From NCBI RefSeq assembly GCF_000819565.1, contig NZ_CP004393.1, forward strand, positions 3,038,001-3,102,000: a stretch of 64,000 bases of DNA. Reading direction: 5' to 3'. The translations under genes and the position numbers were made by a program. Below are positions 51,353 through 60,416 of this stretch, in pieces. Position 1 is the stretch's first letter. Each line of letters starts with the position of its first letter. The stretch comes from Celeribacter indicus (GTDB taxonomy: Bacteria > Pseudomonadota > Alphaproteobacteria > Rhodobacterales > Rhodobacteraceae). The notes under the pieces were generated by a model. The model did no database searches. It was not told where the DNA came from and saw only the letters and a program-made list of their open reading frames with translations.

Positions 51353-52630
51353 ATGAGCTTTTGCGTTCTGCCCAGCGGCGCGAAGACACTGAGAAATGTC
51401 ACCGTTCCCTCCAGCCTTCTCGGGCGTCCGGGGGATCTCACGAGAACCGATCTCACGATCGAAGACGGAAAGATCGCATCAACGGACGCTGGCGCCTCAG
51501 CCGAAACTGCGATCGACATGAAGGGCGCGATGGCCTTCCCCTGTTTCGTCGACATGCACACCCATCTCGACAAGGGGCATATCTGGCCGCGCGCCGCCAA
51601 TCCCGACGGCACCTTCATGGGCGCGCTCGAAACGGTGCGCGCGGATCACGCGCGCTGGTCGGCCGGTGACGTGGAGGCGCGCATGGAGTTTTCCCTGCGC
51701 GCGGCCTATGCCCATGGCACGAAGGCGATCCGCACCCATATCGACAGCCTCGACGGCCTCGCCGCCTCCTCCTTCGGCGTCGTCGCCAGGATGCAGGAGA
51801 AATGGGCCGGGAAGATCGCGCTCCAGGCCTCCTGCCTCGTGGCGATCGACAAGATCTTCCGCGACCGCGGCGATTTTCCCGCCGTCGCCAGGATCGTGGC
51901 CGAGGGCGGCCACACCCTCGGCGCCGTCACCTATCCCGTGCCCGACCTGAAGGAGCGGCTCCTCGATTTCTTCCACCTCGCGATGCTCCACGACCTCGAG
52001 GTGGATTTCCATGTGGACGAGACCGACGATCCGACCTCCGACACCCTGCGCACGATTGCCGAGACGGTGCTCGAACTCGGCTTCACCAATCCCGTCACGG
52101 TCGGCCATTGCTGTTCGATCTCGGTCATGCCCGAGGAGACGGCGGACGGGATCATCGCGCTCGTGGCGCAGGCGGGGCTCAACGTCGTCTCCCTGCCGAT
52201 GTGCAACCAGTATCTCCAGGACCGCTACAGGGGCCGCACCCCGCGCTGGCGCGGCGTCACCATGGCGCATGAGCTGAAGGCGGCGGGCGTGAACGTCTCC
52301 TTCGCCTCCGACAACACCCGCGACCCGTTCTATGCCTATGGCGACCTCGACATGATGGAGGTGATGCGCGAGGCGACCCGGATCTGCCATCTCGACCATT
52401 GCGAGGGCGCCTGGGTCGATGCCTTCTTCGGCAATCCCGCCCGCGCCTGCGGGTTCGACACCCCCCGCCTGACCGCCGGCGCACCCGCCGATCTGGTGAT
52501 CGCCGGCGCCCGCGACTGGACCGAGCTCTTCGCCCGCCCCCAGTCCGACCGGATCGTGCTCCGGGACGGCGATCCGATCGACCGCACCCTGCCCGCCTAT
52601 AGTGACCTCGATGAACTGCTGAGCCAATGA
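51353..52630 (+). CDS. CodA-like cytosine/creatinine deaminase-family amidohydrolase
   Basis: 425 residues. Amidohydrolase of the CodA/TRZ-type: metal motif DMHTHLDKGHIWP near 67, DFHVDETDDPTSDTLR near 223 (His-x-x-Glu), NPVTVGHCCSISVM near 252, and metal Asp in FASDNTRDPFYAYGDLDMMEV near 322. These correspond to the CodA zinc/iron site and its catalytic Glu and His. Cytosine deaminase and creatinine deaminase both belong here; the substrate is unknown but should be a cyclic amidine. Start 9 bases after the permease stop. Confidence 0.88.
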   Translation: MSFCVLPSGAKTLRNVTVPSSLLGRPGDLTRTDLTIEDGKIASTDAGASAETAIDMKGAMAFPCFVDMHTHLDKGHIWPRAANPDGTFMGALETVRADHARWSAGDVEARMEFSLRAAYAHGTKAIRTHIDSLDGLAASSFGVVARMQEKWAGKIALQASCLVAIDKIFRDRGDFPAVARIVAEGGHTLGAVTYPVPDLKERLLDFFHLAMLHDLEVDFHVDETDDPTSDTLRTIAETVLELGFTNPVTVGHCCSISVMPEETADGIIALVAQAGLNVVSLPMCNQYLQDRYRGRTPRWRGVTMAHELKAAGVNVSFASDNTRDPFYAYGDLDMMEVMREATRICHLDHCEGAWVDAFFGNPARACGFDTPRLTAGAPADLVIAGARDWTELFARPQSDRIVLRDGDPIDRTLPAYSDLDELLSQ

Positions 52631-54045
52631 CCATGACCCCGAATATCGCCGCCGCCAAGGCCGCCCTCTCCCACATCCAGATGGATGAAAAACCGGCCAC
52701 CATCCGCGCCAAGTCGCGTGACTTCTTCTGGTATTCGCCGATCCTGAAGGCGCGCCTCGACCATCTCGAGGCCGATTTCGTCGTCAACCCCGCCTCCGAG
52801 GCGGAGGTGATCGAGATCCTGAGGACCTGCTACGCACACGATGTCCCCGTCACCGTGCGCGGCGCGGGAACCGGCAACTACGGCCAGGCCATGCCGCTCG
52901 CGGGCGGCTGCCTCATCCACATGGCGCGGTTCAACAAGGTGAAGGAGGTGCACCCCGGCCGCGTCATCGCCGAGCCCGGCTGCGTGATCCGCGACCTCGA
53001 CGCCTTCTGCAAGGCCGACAGCGGCCAGGAATTGCGCATGATGCCCTCCACCGCCCATCAGGCCACGATCGGCGGCTTCGTCGCGGGCGGCTCCGGCGGC
53101 ATCGGCTCGGTGCACTGGGGCGCGCTGCGCGATCTCGGCAACATCATCCGCCTGCGCGTCGTGACGATGGAGGAGGAGCCGCGCGTGCTCGAATTCCGCG
53201 GCGAGGAGCTGCACCGCGTCTCCCACGCCTACGGCACCAACGGCATCATCACCGAACTCGAGATGCCGCTCGCCCCGGCCTATGACTGGGTGGACATGTT
53301 CGTGTCGTTCAAGGACTTCCGCGAGAGCATGGAATATTCGGAGGCGCTCGCCAACGAGGCGGGGATCCTTCTCAAGCTCGTTTCCCTCTACGAGGCCCCG
53401 CTTGCAAAGGAATACTTCCAGCGCGTCAAACCCCATGTGGAGGCGGACGACAGCCTCGTCGGCCTCATGGTCGCGCCGCATTCGATGGACGGGTTCGAGA
53501 CCTTCACCGCCCGCTGGCCCGGCGCGAGGATCATCTACCGCTCCGACAACGTGACATGGGACCGCCACCCCGGCCCCGTCTTCGAACACGGCTGGAACCA
53601 CACCACGCTGCGCGCGCTCAAGTTCGACAAGTCCCTCACCTATCTCCAGGTGCGCTATTCCTATCCGCGCCATATCGAGCTCGTCGAAAAGGTGCGCGCG
53701 GAATTCGGCGCCGAGGTGCTCCAGCATCTCGAGGTGATGAAGGAGGGCGGCAAGGTCATGTTCGCCGGCCTGCCCATCGTCAGGTACACCACGGACGAAC
53801 GGCTCGAGGAGATCGTGCGCCTGCACGAGCAGATGGGCTGCATGATCTTCAACCCGCATCGCTACACGCTCGAGGAAGGCGGGCGGCAGTCGACCGACCG
53901 CCGACAGCTCGAGTTCAAGCGCGAGGCCGATCCCAAGGGGCTTCTGAACCCCGGCAAGATGATCACATGGGACGAGCCCGATTTCGACTATTCCGCGATC
54001 TACGCCTACAAGGGCATGCGCCCGGCACCGGAGACCGCCGAATGA
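52627..54045 (+). CDS. GlcD-like FAD-binding oxidase
   Basis: 472 residues. PCMH-type FAD-binding domain with the diphosphate loop VRGAGTGNYGQAMPLAGGCL (about residues 77-96), second loop AHQATIGGFVAGGSGGIGSVHWG, and the C-terminal substrate domain ending near NPHRYTLEEGG. VAO/GlcD family; oxidises alcohols, lactones or 2-hydroxyacids, or N-heterocycles. Overlaps the deaminase by ATGA and the next reductase by ATGA. Substrate not known. Confidence 0.9.
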   Translation: MTMTPNIAAAKAALSHIQMDEKPATIRAKSRDFFWYSPILKARLDHLEADFVVNPASEAEVIEILRTCYAHDVPVTVRGAGTGNYGQAMPLAGGCLIHMARFNKVKEVHPGRVIAEPGCVIRDLDAFCKADSGQELRMMPSTAHQATIGGFVAGGSGGIGSVHWGALRDLGNIIRLRVVTMEEEPRVLEFRGEELHRVSHAYGTNGIITELEMPLAPAYDWVDMFVSFKDFRESMEYSEALANEAGILLKLVSLYEAPLAKEYFQRVKPHVEADDSLVGLMVAPHSMDGFETFTARWPGARIIYRSDNVTWDRHPGPVFEHGWNHTTLRALKFDKSLTYLQVRYSYPRHIELVEKVRAEFGAEVLQHLEVMKEGGKVMFAGLPIVRYTTDERLEEIVRLHEQMGCMIFNPHRYTLEEGGRQSTDRRQLEFKREADPKGLLNPGKMITWDEPDFDYSAIYAYKGMRPAPETAE

Positions 54046-54638
54046 GCGCCGCCGCGAAGGGCCGCGTCCTCGTCCTCTACGCCCATCCCGTGCCCGAAAG
54101 CTTCAACGCCGCCGTGCACCGCACGGTGGTGGAGACGCTGGGCGCAAAGGGCTGGGAGGTGGACGACTGCGACCTCAATGCCGAGGGCTTCCAGCCCGTG
54201 CTGACGATGGAGGAGCGGCGGACCTATCACGAGGTGCCCGACAACATCGACCCGGTGAAGCCCTATGTCGAGCGGCTGCGCGCCGCGGATGCGCTCGTCA
54301 TGGTCTTCCCGGTGTGGAATTTCGGCTATCCCGCGATCCTCAAGGGCTTCCTCGACCGCGTCTTCCTGCCCGACGTCTCCTTCAAGCTCGAGGGCGGCGG
54401 GGTGCGGCCGGGCCTGACGAACATCCGCAAGCTCTATGCCTGCACCACCTACGGCGGCACGCGGATGCGGGCCTGGCTCAACGGCGATCCGCCCCGCAAA
54501 TGCGTCACCCGCGCCGTCTGGTACGCTTGCGGGATGCCGGCAAAGCGATACATTGCGCTCTACGACATGAACAACAACCGGGAGCCGCAGCTCAAGGCCC
54601 ATCTCGAGCGGGTGCGGCGGGAGATGGAGGCCTTCTGA
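54042..54638 (+). CDS. NQO1/KefF-like NAD(P)H:flavin or quinone reductase, copy 1
   Basis: 198 residues, flavodoxin-like fold with FMN/FAD loop YAHPVPESFNAAVHR at the N-terminus, VFPVWNFGYPAILKGFLDRVFLPDV near 90 (NQO1 signature WNFGYPAILKGF-D), and ACTTYGGTRMR. Probably supplies reducing equivalents to a flavoprotein step of this pathway. Coupled to the oxidase by a 4-base overlap. Confidence 0.9.
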   Translation: MSAAAKGRVLVLYAHPVPESFNAAVHRTVVETLGAKGWEVDDCDLNAEGFQPVLTMEERRTYHEVPDNIDPVKPYVERLRAADALVMVFPVWNFGYPAILKGFLDRVFLPDVSFKLEGGGVRPGLTNIRKLYACTTYGGTRMRAWLNGDPPRKCVTRAVWYACGMPAKRYIALYDMNNNREPQLKAHLERVRREMEAF

Positions 54639-55258
54639 TGGAGCGCGCGCTCGTCGTCTATTGTCACCCCCAGGAGGGGTCTTTCAACGCGGCCATCCGC
54701 GACCTCGTCGTCGCGGAACTGTCCCGCGCGGGGATCGCCTATCGCCTCCGCGATCTCTATGCCGACGGGTTCGATCCCGTGATGTCCGCGCGCGAGCTCG
54801 CGCAATATTACCAGATCCCCGAAAACCGCGCGCCGGTGCAGCGCGACTGCGACGACATCCTGTGGTGCGACAGCCTGATCTTCGTCTATCCGACCTGGTG
54901 GTACGGCCTGCCGGCGCTGCTCAAGGGCTGGCTCGACCGCACCCTCCTGCCCGACGTGGCCTTCATCATGCCGCGCACCGACGGCGAGAACATCCTGCCC
55001 GGCCTCACCCATATCACCAAGCTCGGCGTCTACACCACCTGCGGCGCCTCCTGGTGGCTCACCCGCTTCATCGGGGCGCCGGGCCGGCGGACGCTGATGC
55101 GGGGGCTGCGCCTCATCCTCGCGCGCAAGTGCAAGACGAGCTTCGCCGCCCATTACCTGATGGACAGTTCCACCCCCGACAGCCGCCGCAAGCACCTCGG
55201 AACGGTCCGGCGGCGGCTGCGCAAACTCATCGAGACCCCCGCGCCGCTCGCGGGCTAG
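54638..55258 (+). CDS. NQO1/KefF-like NAD(P)H:flavin or quinone reductase, copy 2
   Basis: 206 residues, paralogue of copy 1: YCHPQEGSFNAAIRD, FVYPTWWYGLPALLKGWLDRTLLPDV and TTCGASWWLTR. Starts on the last base of the copy 1 stop (TGATG overlap), implying coupled translation and perhaps heterodimer formation. The C-terminus is Arg/Lys-rich. Confidence 0.9.
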   Translation: MERALVVYCHPQEGSFNAAIRDLVVAELSRAGIAYRLRDLYADGFDPVMSARELAQYYQIPENRAPVQRDCDDILWCDSLIFVYPTWWYGLPALLKGWLDRTLLPDVAFIMPRTDGENILPGLTHITKLGVYTTCGASWWLTRFIGAPGRRTLMRGLRLILARKCKTSFAAHYLMDSSTPDSRRKHLGTVRRRLRKLIETPAPLAG

Positions 55259-55270
55259 AAAGGACATGGC

Positions 55271-56059
55271 ATGAGACGTTTCGACTGGGCCGAGTATCGC
55301 ACCACGGAGTTTTCCGGCTTCGACCCGGAGAAGACCATCGCGATCCTGCCCACCGCCGCCATCGAACAGCACGGGCCGCATCTTCCGGTGGGGGTCGACA
55401 CCCATATCAACGAGGGCATGCTCGCCCGGCTGCGCGAGACCTGCCCCGACGACCTCGACATCCTCATCCTCCCGGTGCAGGCGGTCGGCAAGTCGAACGA
55501 ACATCTCCACGCCGACGGCACGCTCACCCTCACCGCGCAGACGGCGCTCTCGGCCTGGACCGAGATCGGGCTGTCGGTGGCGCGCGCGGGGCTGAGGAAG
55601 ATGGTGATCGTCAACAGCCACGGCGGCAATCTCGACCTCATCTCCATCCTCGGGCGCGAATTGCGCGTCGAGGCGGGGATGATGGTGGTGAAATGCCAAT
55701 GGGGCAATTTCGGGCGCCCGGACGGCATGTATAGCGCACAGGAAACCACCTACGGCATCCACGGCGGCGATGTGGAGACCTCGCTCATGCTGCATTTCAA
55801 GCCGCATCTGGTGGACATGGCGGCGGCAGAGGATTTCCGCTCCGCGGCAGAGGACGCGCCGATCCCGCCCACGGGGCCCGTCAACCTCGCCTGGGTGTCG
55901 GCCGATCTCAATCCGAAGGGCACGGTGGGCGAGGCGCATCTCGCCACCGCGGAAAAGGGCGCGGCGACCTGCGCGCATCAGGTGGCGGGATTCATCGAGA
56001 TGATGCGGGCGTTGCGCGACCTGCCCACGAAAGGCTATGCGCGCACCAACCCGGACTGA
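55271..56059 (+). CDS. Creatininase-family amidohydrolase
   Basis: 262 residues with the family metal and active-site motifs: IEQHGPHLPVGVDTHI (Glu/His and Asp/His) near residue 31, VNSHGGNLDLISILGREL near 117, and YGIHGGDVETSLML near 160. Creatininases open cyclic amides or act in MftE-like peptide or flavin-deformylase steps. The context with a deaminase and FAD oxidase suggests ring opening of the deaminated product. AAAGGACATGGC precedes the ATG. Confidence 0.9.
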   Translation: MRRFDWAEYRTTEFSGFDPEKTIAILPTAAIEQHGPHLPVGVDTHINEGMLARLRETCPDDLDILILPVQAVGKSNEHLHADGTLTLTAQTALSAWTEIGLSVARAGLRKMVIVNSHGGNLDLISILGRELRVEAGMMVVKCQWGNFGRPDGMYSAQETTYGIHGGDVETSLMLHFKPHLVDMAAAEDFRSAAEDAPIPPTGPVNLAWVSADLNPKGTVGEAHLATAEKGAATCAHQVAGFIEMMRALRDLPTKGYARTNPD

Positions 56060-56220
56060 GGCAGCGACGGCCCGCCCGGCCGCACAGGACATGACAATCT
56101 TCGGCGACCGGAGCGGCAATCGCGCGACTTCCCCTGTTCATCGCCGAAAAGCCCGCTAACATCGAGGACAATCCGGCACGGAAGAAGCCCCTGCGCGGAT
56201 GTCATCCTATGGAGTTTCCC

Positions 56221-57594
56221 ATGCACGACAACGATCTTTCCGCCATCGTCGAAGCCGACCGCGCCCATGTCTGGCACCACATGTTCCAGCACGCCGCCCT
56301 CGACACCCGCGATCCGCGCATCATCGTGGAGGGCAAGGGCATGCTGGTCTGGGACCAGAACGGGCGCGAGTTTCTCGACGCCGTCTCCGGCGGGGTCTGG
56401 ACGGTCAATGTCGGCTACGGGCGCGAGCGCATCGCCAATGCGGTGCGCGACCAGATCCTGAAGATGAACTATTTCGCAGGCTCCGCCGGCACCGTTCCCG
56501 GCGCGCGCTTTGCCGAGATCCTGACGTCGAAAACGCCCGGCCTCACGCGCATGTATTACTGCAACTCCGGATCGGAAGCCAACGAAAAGGCTTTCAAAAT
56601 GATCCGACAGATCGCTCACCAGCGCTATGGCGGACGGAAGACGAAGATCCTGTTCCGCGAACGCGACTACCACGGCACGACCATCGGCACGCTCTCCGCC
56701 TGCGGCCAGAAGCAGCGCGCGGAACACTACGGTCCCTTCGCCCCCGATTTCGTCGAGGTGCCGCATTGCCTCGAATATCGCAAGCAATGGGATGTGGAGA
56801 ATTACGGCCTGCGCGCCGCCGAAGCGATCGAGGAGGTGATCCTGCGCGAAGGGCCGGACACGGTCGGCGCGCTCTGTCTCGAGCCGGTCACGGCGGGCGG
56901 CGGCGTCATCACGCCGCCCTCCGGCTACTGGGAGAAGGTGCAGGAGATCTGCCGCACATACGACATACTCCTGCATATCGACGAGGTGGTCTGCGGCATG
57001 GGGCGGACGGGCGAATGGTTCGGCTACCAGAACTTCGGGATCGAGCCGGATTTCGTGACCACGGCAAAGGGCGTCGCCTCGGGCTATGCCGCCATCGCGG
57101 TGATGCTCACCACCGAAGAGGTGTTTTCGATGTTCCGCGACGCGCCGGAGGATCCGCTCGGCTATTTCCGCGACATCTCCACCTTCGGCGGCTGCACCGC
57201 CGGCCCGGCGGCGGCGATCGAGAATGTCGCGATCATCGAGGAGGAGGGCCTGCTCGCCAATTCGAAGGCCATGGGCGCGCGGCTGAAATCCGGGCTGGAG
57301 GCGCTGATGGACAAGCACCCGCTGATCGGCGACGTGCGCGGGCTCGGGCTCTATGCCGGGGCGGAGCTGGTGGCGGACCGCGCGACCAGGGAACCGCTCT
57401 CCGAAAAGCTGGTCGGCGCGGTGGTCGCGGACTGCGACCGGCAGGGCGTGATCATCGGCGCGACCAACCGCTCCGTGCCGGGCTTCAACAACACGCTGTG
57501 TTTCTCGCCCGCGCTGATCGCTGACGAAGGCGACATCGACCGGATCCTCGACGCGGTGGACACGGCCCTTGAAAAGGTTGCGGCAGAGGTTTAA
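56221..57594 (+). CDS. Class III aminotransferase, taurine (or beta-alanine):pyruvate type
   Basis: 457 residues. PLP-dependent; Lys in VTTAKGVASGYAAIA near 281, Asp in LLHIDEVVCGMGRTGEWFG. The sequence HAALDTRDPRIIVEGKGM and DAVSGGVWTVNVGYG closely recalls taurine:pyruvate aminotransferases (Tpa) of Rhodobacterales, and beta-alanine is the alternative and metabolically fitting substrate. No xsc or pta is in view. The ATG at 56221 has GGAG 6 bases upstream; the one at 56209 does not. A 160-base gap separates it from the creatininase gene, so it may have its own promoter. Confidence 0.88.
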   Translation: MHDNDLSAIVEADRAHVWHHMFQHAALDTRDPRIIVEGKGMLVWDQNGREFLDAVSGGVWTVNVGYGRERIANAVRDQILKMNYFAGSAGTVPGARFAEILTSKTPGLTRMYYCNSGSEANEKAFKMIRQIAHQRYGGRKTKILFRERDYHGTTIGTLSACGQKQRAEHYGPFAPDFVEVPHCLEYRKQWDVENYGLRAAEAIEEVILREGPDTVGALCLEPVTAGGGVITPPSGYWEKVQEICRTYDILLHIDEVVCGMGRTGEWFGYQNFGIEPDFVTTAKGVASGYAAIAVMLTTEEVFSMFRDAPEDPLGYFRDISTFGGCTAGPAAAIENVAIIEEEGLLANSKAMGARLKSGLEALMDKHPLIGDVRGLGLYAGAELVADRATREPLSEKLVGAVVADCDRQGVIIGATNRSVPGFNNTLCFSPALIADEGDIDRILDAVDTALEKVAAEV

Positions 57595-57684
57595 CTCTGC
57601 CATTCAACCAATTGATGCGCATAACTTTTTGAAAGTTCCCGCGCTTCGCGGAACAGCGATACGACAGATCCGGCCTCCGGCAAA

Positions 57685-57714
57685 AAGGCGCATCTTCCCG
57701 CGAAGACGCGCCTT
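57685..57714 (-). terminator. Terminator of the Thr-rich small protein gene
   Basis: AAGGCGCATCTT (57685-57696) pairs with AAGACGCGCCTT (57703-57714), one mismatch; five A on + at 57682-57686 give a U-run on the minus transcript. It can also stop the aminotransferase transcript on +. Confidence 0.65.
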
Positions 57715-57735
57715 CATTCCGTCGCCCCCAACGGA

Positions 57736-57999
57736 TCAGTTGGTGCCGGTGGTCGTCGTCGTGGTCGTGGTGGTCGTGGACGACCCGCCGCCGCCGCCCG
57801 CCATCGCCGCGATGGCGCCAATGCCCGCCACGGCGGGCGCTGCGGCGACGAAGAGGTTGGTCGCATCTCCCGCAGGAGGCAGGTTCAACGTTTCCCCGGT
57901 CGGGGAGACAGGCTGTTCCGGCGCGGCGGTGTCCTGGGCCTGGACGGCGCCCGCGGTCACGCCGAAGGCCAGCGCGGCGGAGAGGGCAAGAATACGCAT
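57736..57999 (-). CDS. Small exported protein with Gly and Thr homopolymer tail
   Basis: 87 residues: signal peptide (MRILALSAALAFGVTAGAVQAQ), a Pro/Ala-rich middle, a hydrophobic stretch (NLFVAAAPAVAGIGAIAAMA), then five Gly, two Ser and ten Thr before GTN. AAAGGACCGACAC precedes the ATG at 57999. The helix plus flexible tail suggests membrane-associated display, but no family is recognised. Confidence 0.65.
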   Translation of the reverse strand: MRILALSAALAFGVTAGAVQAQDTAAPEQPVSPTGETLNLPPAGDATNLFVAAAPAVAGIGAIAAMAGGGGGSSTTTTTTTTTTGTN

Positions 58000-58201
58000 G
58001 TGTCGGTCCTTTCCAAAGGCAAAGACCCCCTTGCGAGGGAGCCGAACGGGTGTCTAACTCGCCTTTAGGTATAGCGCAAAACGGCGTCCCCGTGCAGGCC
58101 AAAACGCCGCTCCCGCTGGAAATCGCGCCGATGAGCCGGTTTTCGCCGGACGAACCGGGGGCATTCCCCCGCTTTTGCCTGAAGTTTCGGCACATGCAGG
58201 A

Positions 58202-58882
58202 TCAGGCGGAGGGCAGAGCCCGGCGACAGCCGCCGAGAAAAAGCGAAATCGCCAGCTCCCGCCTGAGGCGAGTTGCCTCGGGGGTCGGAACCGGGAGCGT
58301 CGGGTCGAGCAGGCGCGGGATCGGCGCGTGGAAGGCCATGTCGATCAGCATCTCCGCCGCCTCCGCCTGCACCTCGGGGGCGAGCGCGATCTCGCCCTCC
58401 GCCACCGCCGCCGCCAGCTCCGCGCGCAGATAGCCCGCCAGCGTGCCGCGCCCGCTCGAACACATGTCCTGCGCGAGCGAGGGATAGGTCTTTGCCTTGG
58501 CGATGATCGACCGCAAAAGCTCGAACTTGTGGGTGTCGCTTGCCGGCGGATCGTTCGGGGTCAGGAGAATCGCAAGGCGCGCGGCGAGCGGCAGGGCGCG
58601 CTCCTGCGCCGCCAGCGGCCGGAAGATCGTGCGGCTCACCTGTGCGATCGTCGCCCCGATCAGCGCCTCGCGGCTGCCGAACAGCTCGTAGAGCGTCCGC
58701 TTCGACATCCCCACCGCCCGCGCGATCTCCCCCGTCGAAAGGGAATCCAGCGGCCGGGTGAGCAGCAGATCGGCCGTCACGCGCAGGATTTCCGCCTCCC
58801 GCTCGGCCGCGTTCATCTGCACCGGCCGCCCGCGACGCCGCGGCGCGAGGCTGCACACCGCCTCTGCCTGTTTCTTCACCAC
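58202..58882 (-). CDS. TetR-family repressor divergent from RND efflux genes
   Basis: 226 residues from the GTG at 58882, chosen because AGGAG lies 6 bases upstream; the frame continues to 58924. Helix-turn-helix LSTGEIARAVGMSKRTLYELFG (core GMSKRTLYELF) and a C-terminal TetR_C ligand domain. Divergent from the RND adaptor, the usual arrangement for a local repressor such as AcrR or TtgR; efflux substrates are probably its inducers. Confidence 0.88.
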   Translation of the reverse strand: MVKKQAEAVCSLAPRRRGRPVQMNAAEREAEILRVTADLLLTRPLDSLSTGEIARAVGMSKRTLYELFGSREALIGATIAQVSRTIFRPLAAQERALPLAARLAILLTPNDPPASDTHKFELLRSIIAKAKTYPSLAQDMCSSGRGTLAGYLRAELAAAVAEGEIALAPEVQAEAAEMLIDMAFHAPIPRLLDPTLPVPTPEATRLRRELAISLFLGGCRRALPSA

Positions 58883-58939
58883 TTGCTTCTCCTCACAGCC
58901 TCCCCTGCACGCGCGCACAGACACGACCGATCCGAACGC

Positions 58940-58970
58940 TTTACAAAACTACCGCGTTTCATTATCGCGG
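58940..58970 (+). promoter_or_regulatory. Efflux promoter with candidate TetR operator
   Basis: TTTACA (58940-58945), 17-base spacer, TATCGC (58963-58968). The inverted repeat CCGCG-N9-CGCGG (58952-58956 and 58966-58970) overlaps the spacer and -10, where a repressor would block transcription. Confidence 0.45.
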
Positions 58971-59105
58971 ATCAAGAGCCGCCCTCATCTGTTCATCAAG
59001 GGCGCGGCATGCTCTTGCCGAGCCGGACAAATAGAACGAGACTGAGAGACTGCAATTTCCCTGAAGGGCACACCTGACTGCCCGACGCCTTTCCCGGAGC
59101 ATATC

Positions 59106-60386
59106 ATGCAAACAGCCTTTCCCGCGCCTCTGAGCGTCCTTCCCCGCCGGTTCGCCGCCGCCGCCGCCGTCGTCCTTGCCGCGGCGCTCGGCGCGCAGGC
59201 CCAGGAGGAACAGCCGCCGATGCCCGTCACGGTCGTGACGCTGCAAAGCCAGTCGGTGACGCTGACGGCGCCGCTGCCGGGCCGTGTCGCGGCCTCCGCC
59301 GTTGCCGAGGTCCGGCCGCAGGTCAACGGCATCATCCGCGAAAGGCTGTTCGACGAGGGCAGCCATGTGGAGGAGAACGCCCCGCTCTACCAGATCGACG
59401 CGGCAAGCTACGAGGCGGCACGCGCCGCCGCCGAGGCGAGCCTCGCCCAGGCGCGCGCCACGCTGAACTCGGCCCAGATCGCCTATAACCGCCAGGAGGA
59501 GCTGCGGACGCGCAACGTCATCGCCCAGCAGAACCTCGACGCCGCCATCGCCGAACGCGACACCGCCGCCGCCGGCGTGAAGGTCGCGGAGGCCAACCTC
59601 CAGGCCGCGGAGATCGACCTCGACCGCACCACGATCCGCGCCCCGATCGCGGGGATCACCGGCCTGTCGGACGTCACCCAGGGTGCGCTCGTCACCTCCG
59701 GGCAGCAGACCGCGCTGACCACGATCCGCGCGCTCGACCCGGTCTATGTCGACGTCACCCAGTCCGCCGCCGACATCCTGCGCTGGCGCCGGCTGAGCAT
59801 CGCGGAGGCGACGCTCGACCAGGGCGAGGAGTACGATGTCAGCCTGACCCTCGCCGACGGCTCGGTCTACGAGGAGACCGGCAAGCTCTCCGCCGCCGAA
59901 CCGCATGTGCGCGAGGACACCGGCACCGTGCTGCTGCGCCTGTCCTTCCCCAACCCGGAGGGGTTCCTCCTGCCGGGGATGTATGTCCAGGTGGAAATGC
60001 CGCAGGGCGTGATCGAGGACGCGATCCTCGTCCCGCAGGAGGCCGTGTCCCGCGACCGGCGCGGGGTGCCCACCGTCTTCGTCGTCAATGACGAGAACGT
60101 GGTCGAAAGCCGCACCCTCACCGTGGAGCGCGACCAGGGCACGAACTGGATCGTGACCGACGGCGTCGCACCGGGCGAGCGGGTGATCGTCGCCGGTCTC
60201 CAGAAGACCGCGCCGGGTGCCACCGTCACGCCGCAGGAGCGCACCCCGGCAGAGGCCGAGGAGGCCGCGACCGGCGGCGATGCCCCCGCAGACGCGCAGG
60301 ATGCGCCGGCCGAGGCGGCGCCCGCAGAGGACGCCCCGGCCCAAGACGCCCCGGCGGACGAAGCCCCCGCCGAAGACGCCAACTGA
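59106..60386 (+). CDS. RND efflux periplasmic adaptor (AcrA/MexA type)
   Basis: 426 residues. Signal peptide to about AQAQ (no lipobox, so not a lipoprotein). Membrane-fusion protein core: GRVAASAVAEVRPQVNGIIR, hairpin region (ARAAAEASLAQARATLNSAQ), lipoyl segment FDEGSHVEENAPLYQID, beta-barrel VQVEMPQGVIEDAILVPQEAV. Ends in a 50-residue Ala/Glu/Asp/Pro tail not found in AcrA. GGAG lies 7 bases before the ATG. No TolC-type gene is present. Confidence 0.93.
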   Translation: MQTAFPAPLSVLPRRFAAAAAVVLAAALGAQAQEEQPPMPVTVVTLQSQSVTLTAPLPGRVAASAVAEVRPQVNGIIRERLFDEGSHVEENAPLYQIDAASYEAARAAAEASLAQARATLNSAQIAYNRQEELRTRNVIAQQNLDAAIAERDTAAAGVKVAEANLQAAEIDLDRTTIRAPIAGITGLSDVTQGALVTSGQQTALTTIRALDPVYVDVTQSAADILRWRRLSIAEATLDQGEEYDVSLTLADGSVYEETGKLSAAEPHVREDTGTVLLRLSFPNPEGFLLPGMYVQVEMPQGVIEDAILVPQEAVSRDRRGVPTVFVVNDENVVESRTLTVERDQGTNWIVTDGVAPGERVIVAGLQKTAPGATVTPQERTPAEAEEAATGGDAPADAQDAPAEAAPAEDAPAQDAPADEAPAEDAN

Positions 60387-60416
60387 CCCGAGACGTCCAG
60401 CGCATAAGGAGCCCTC

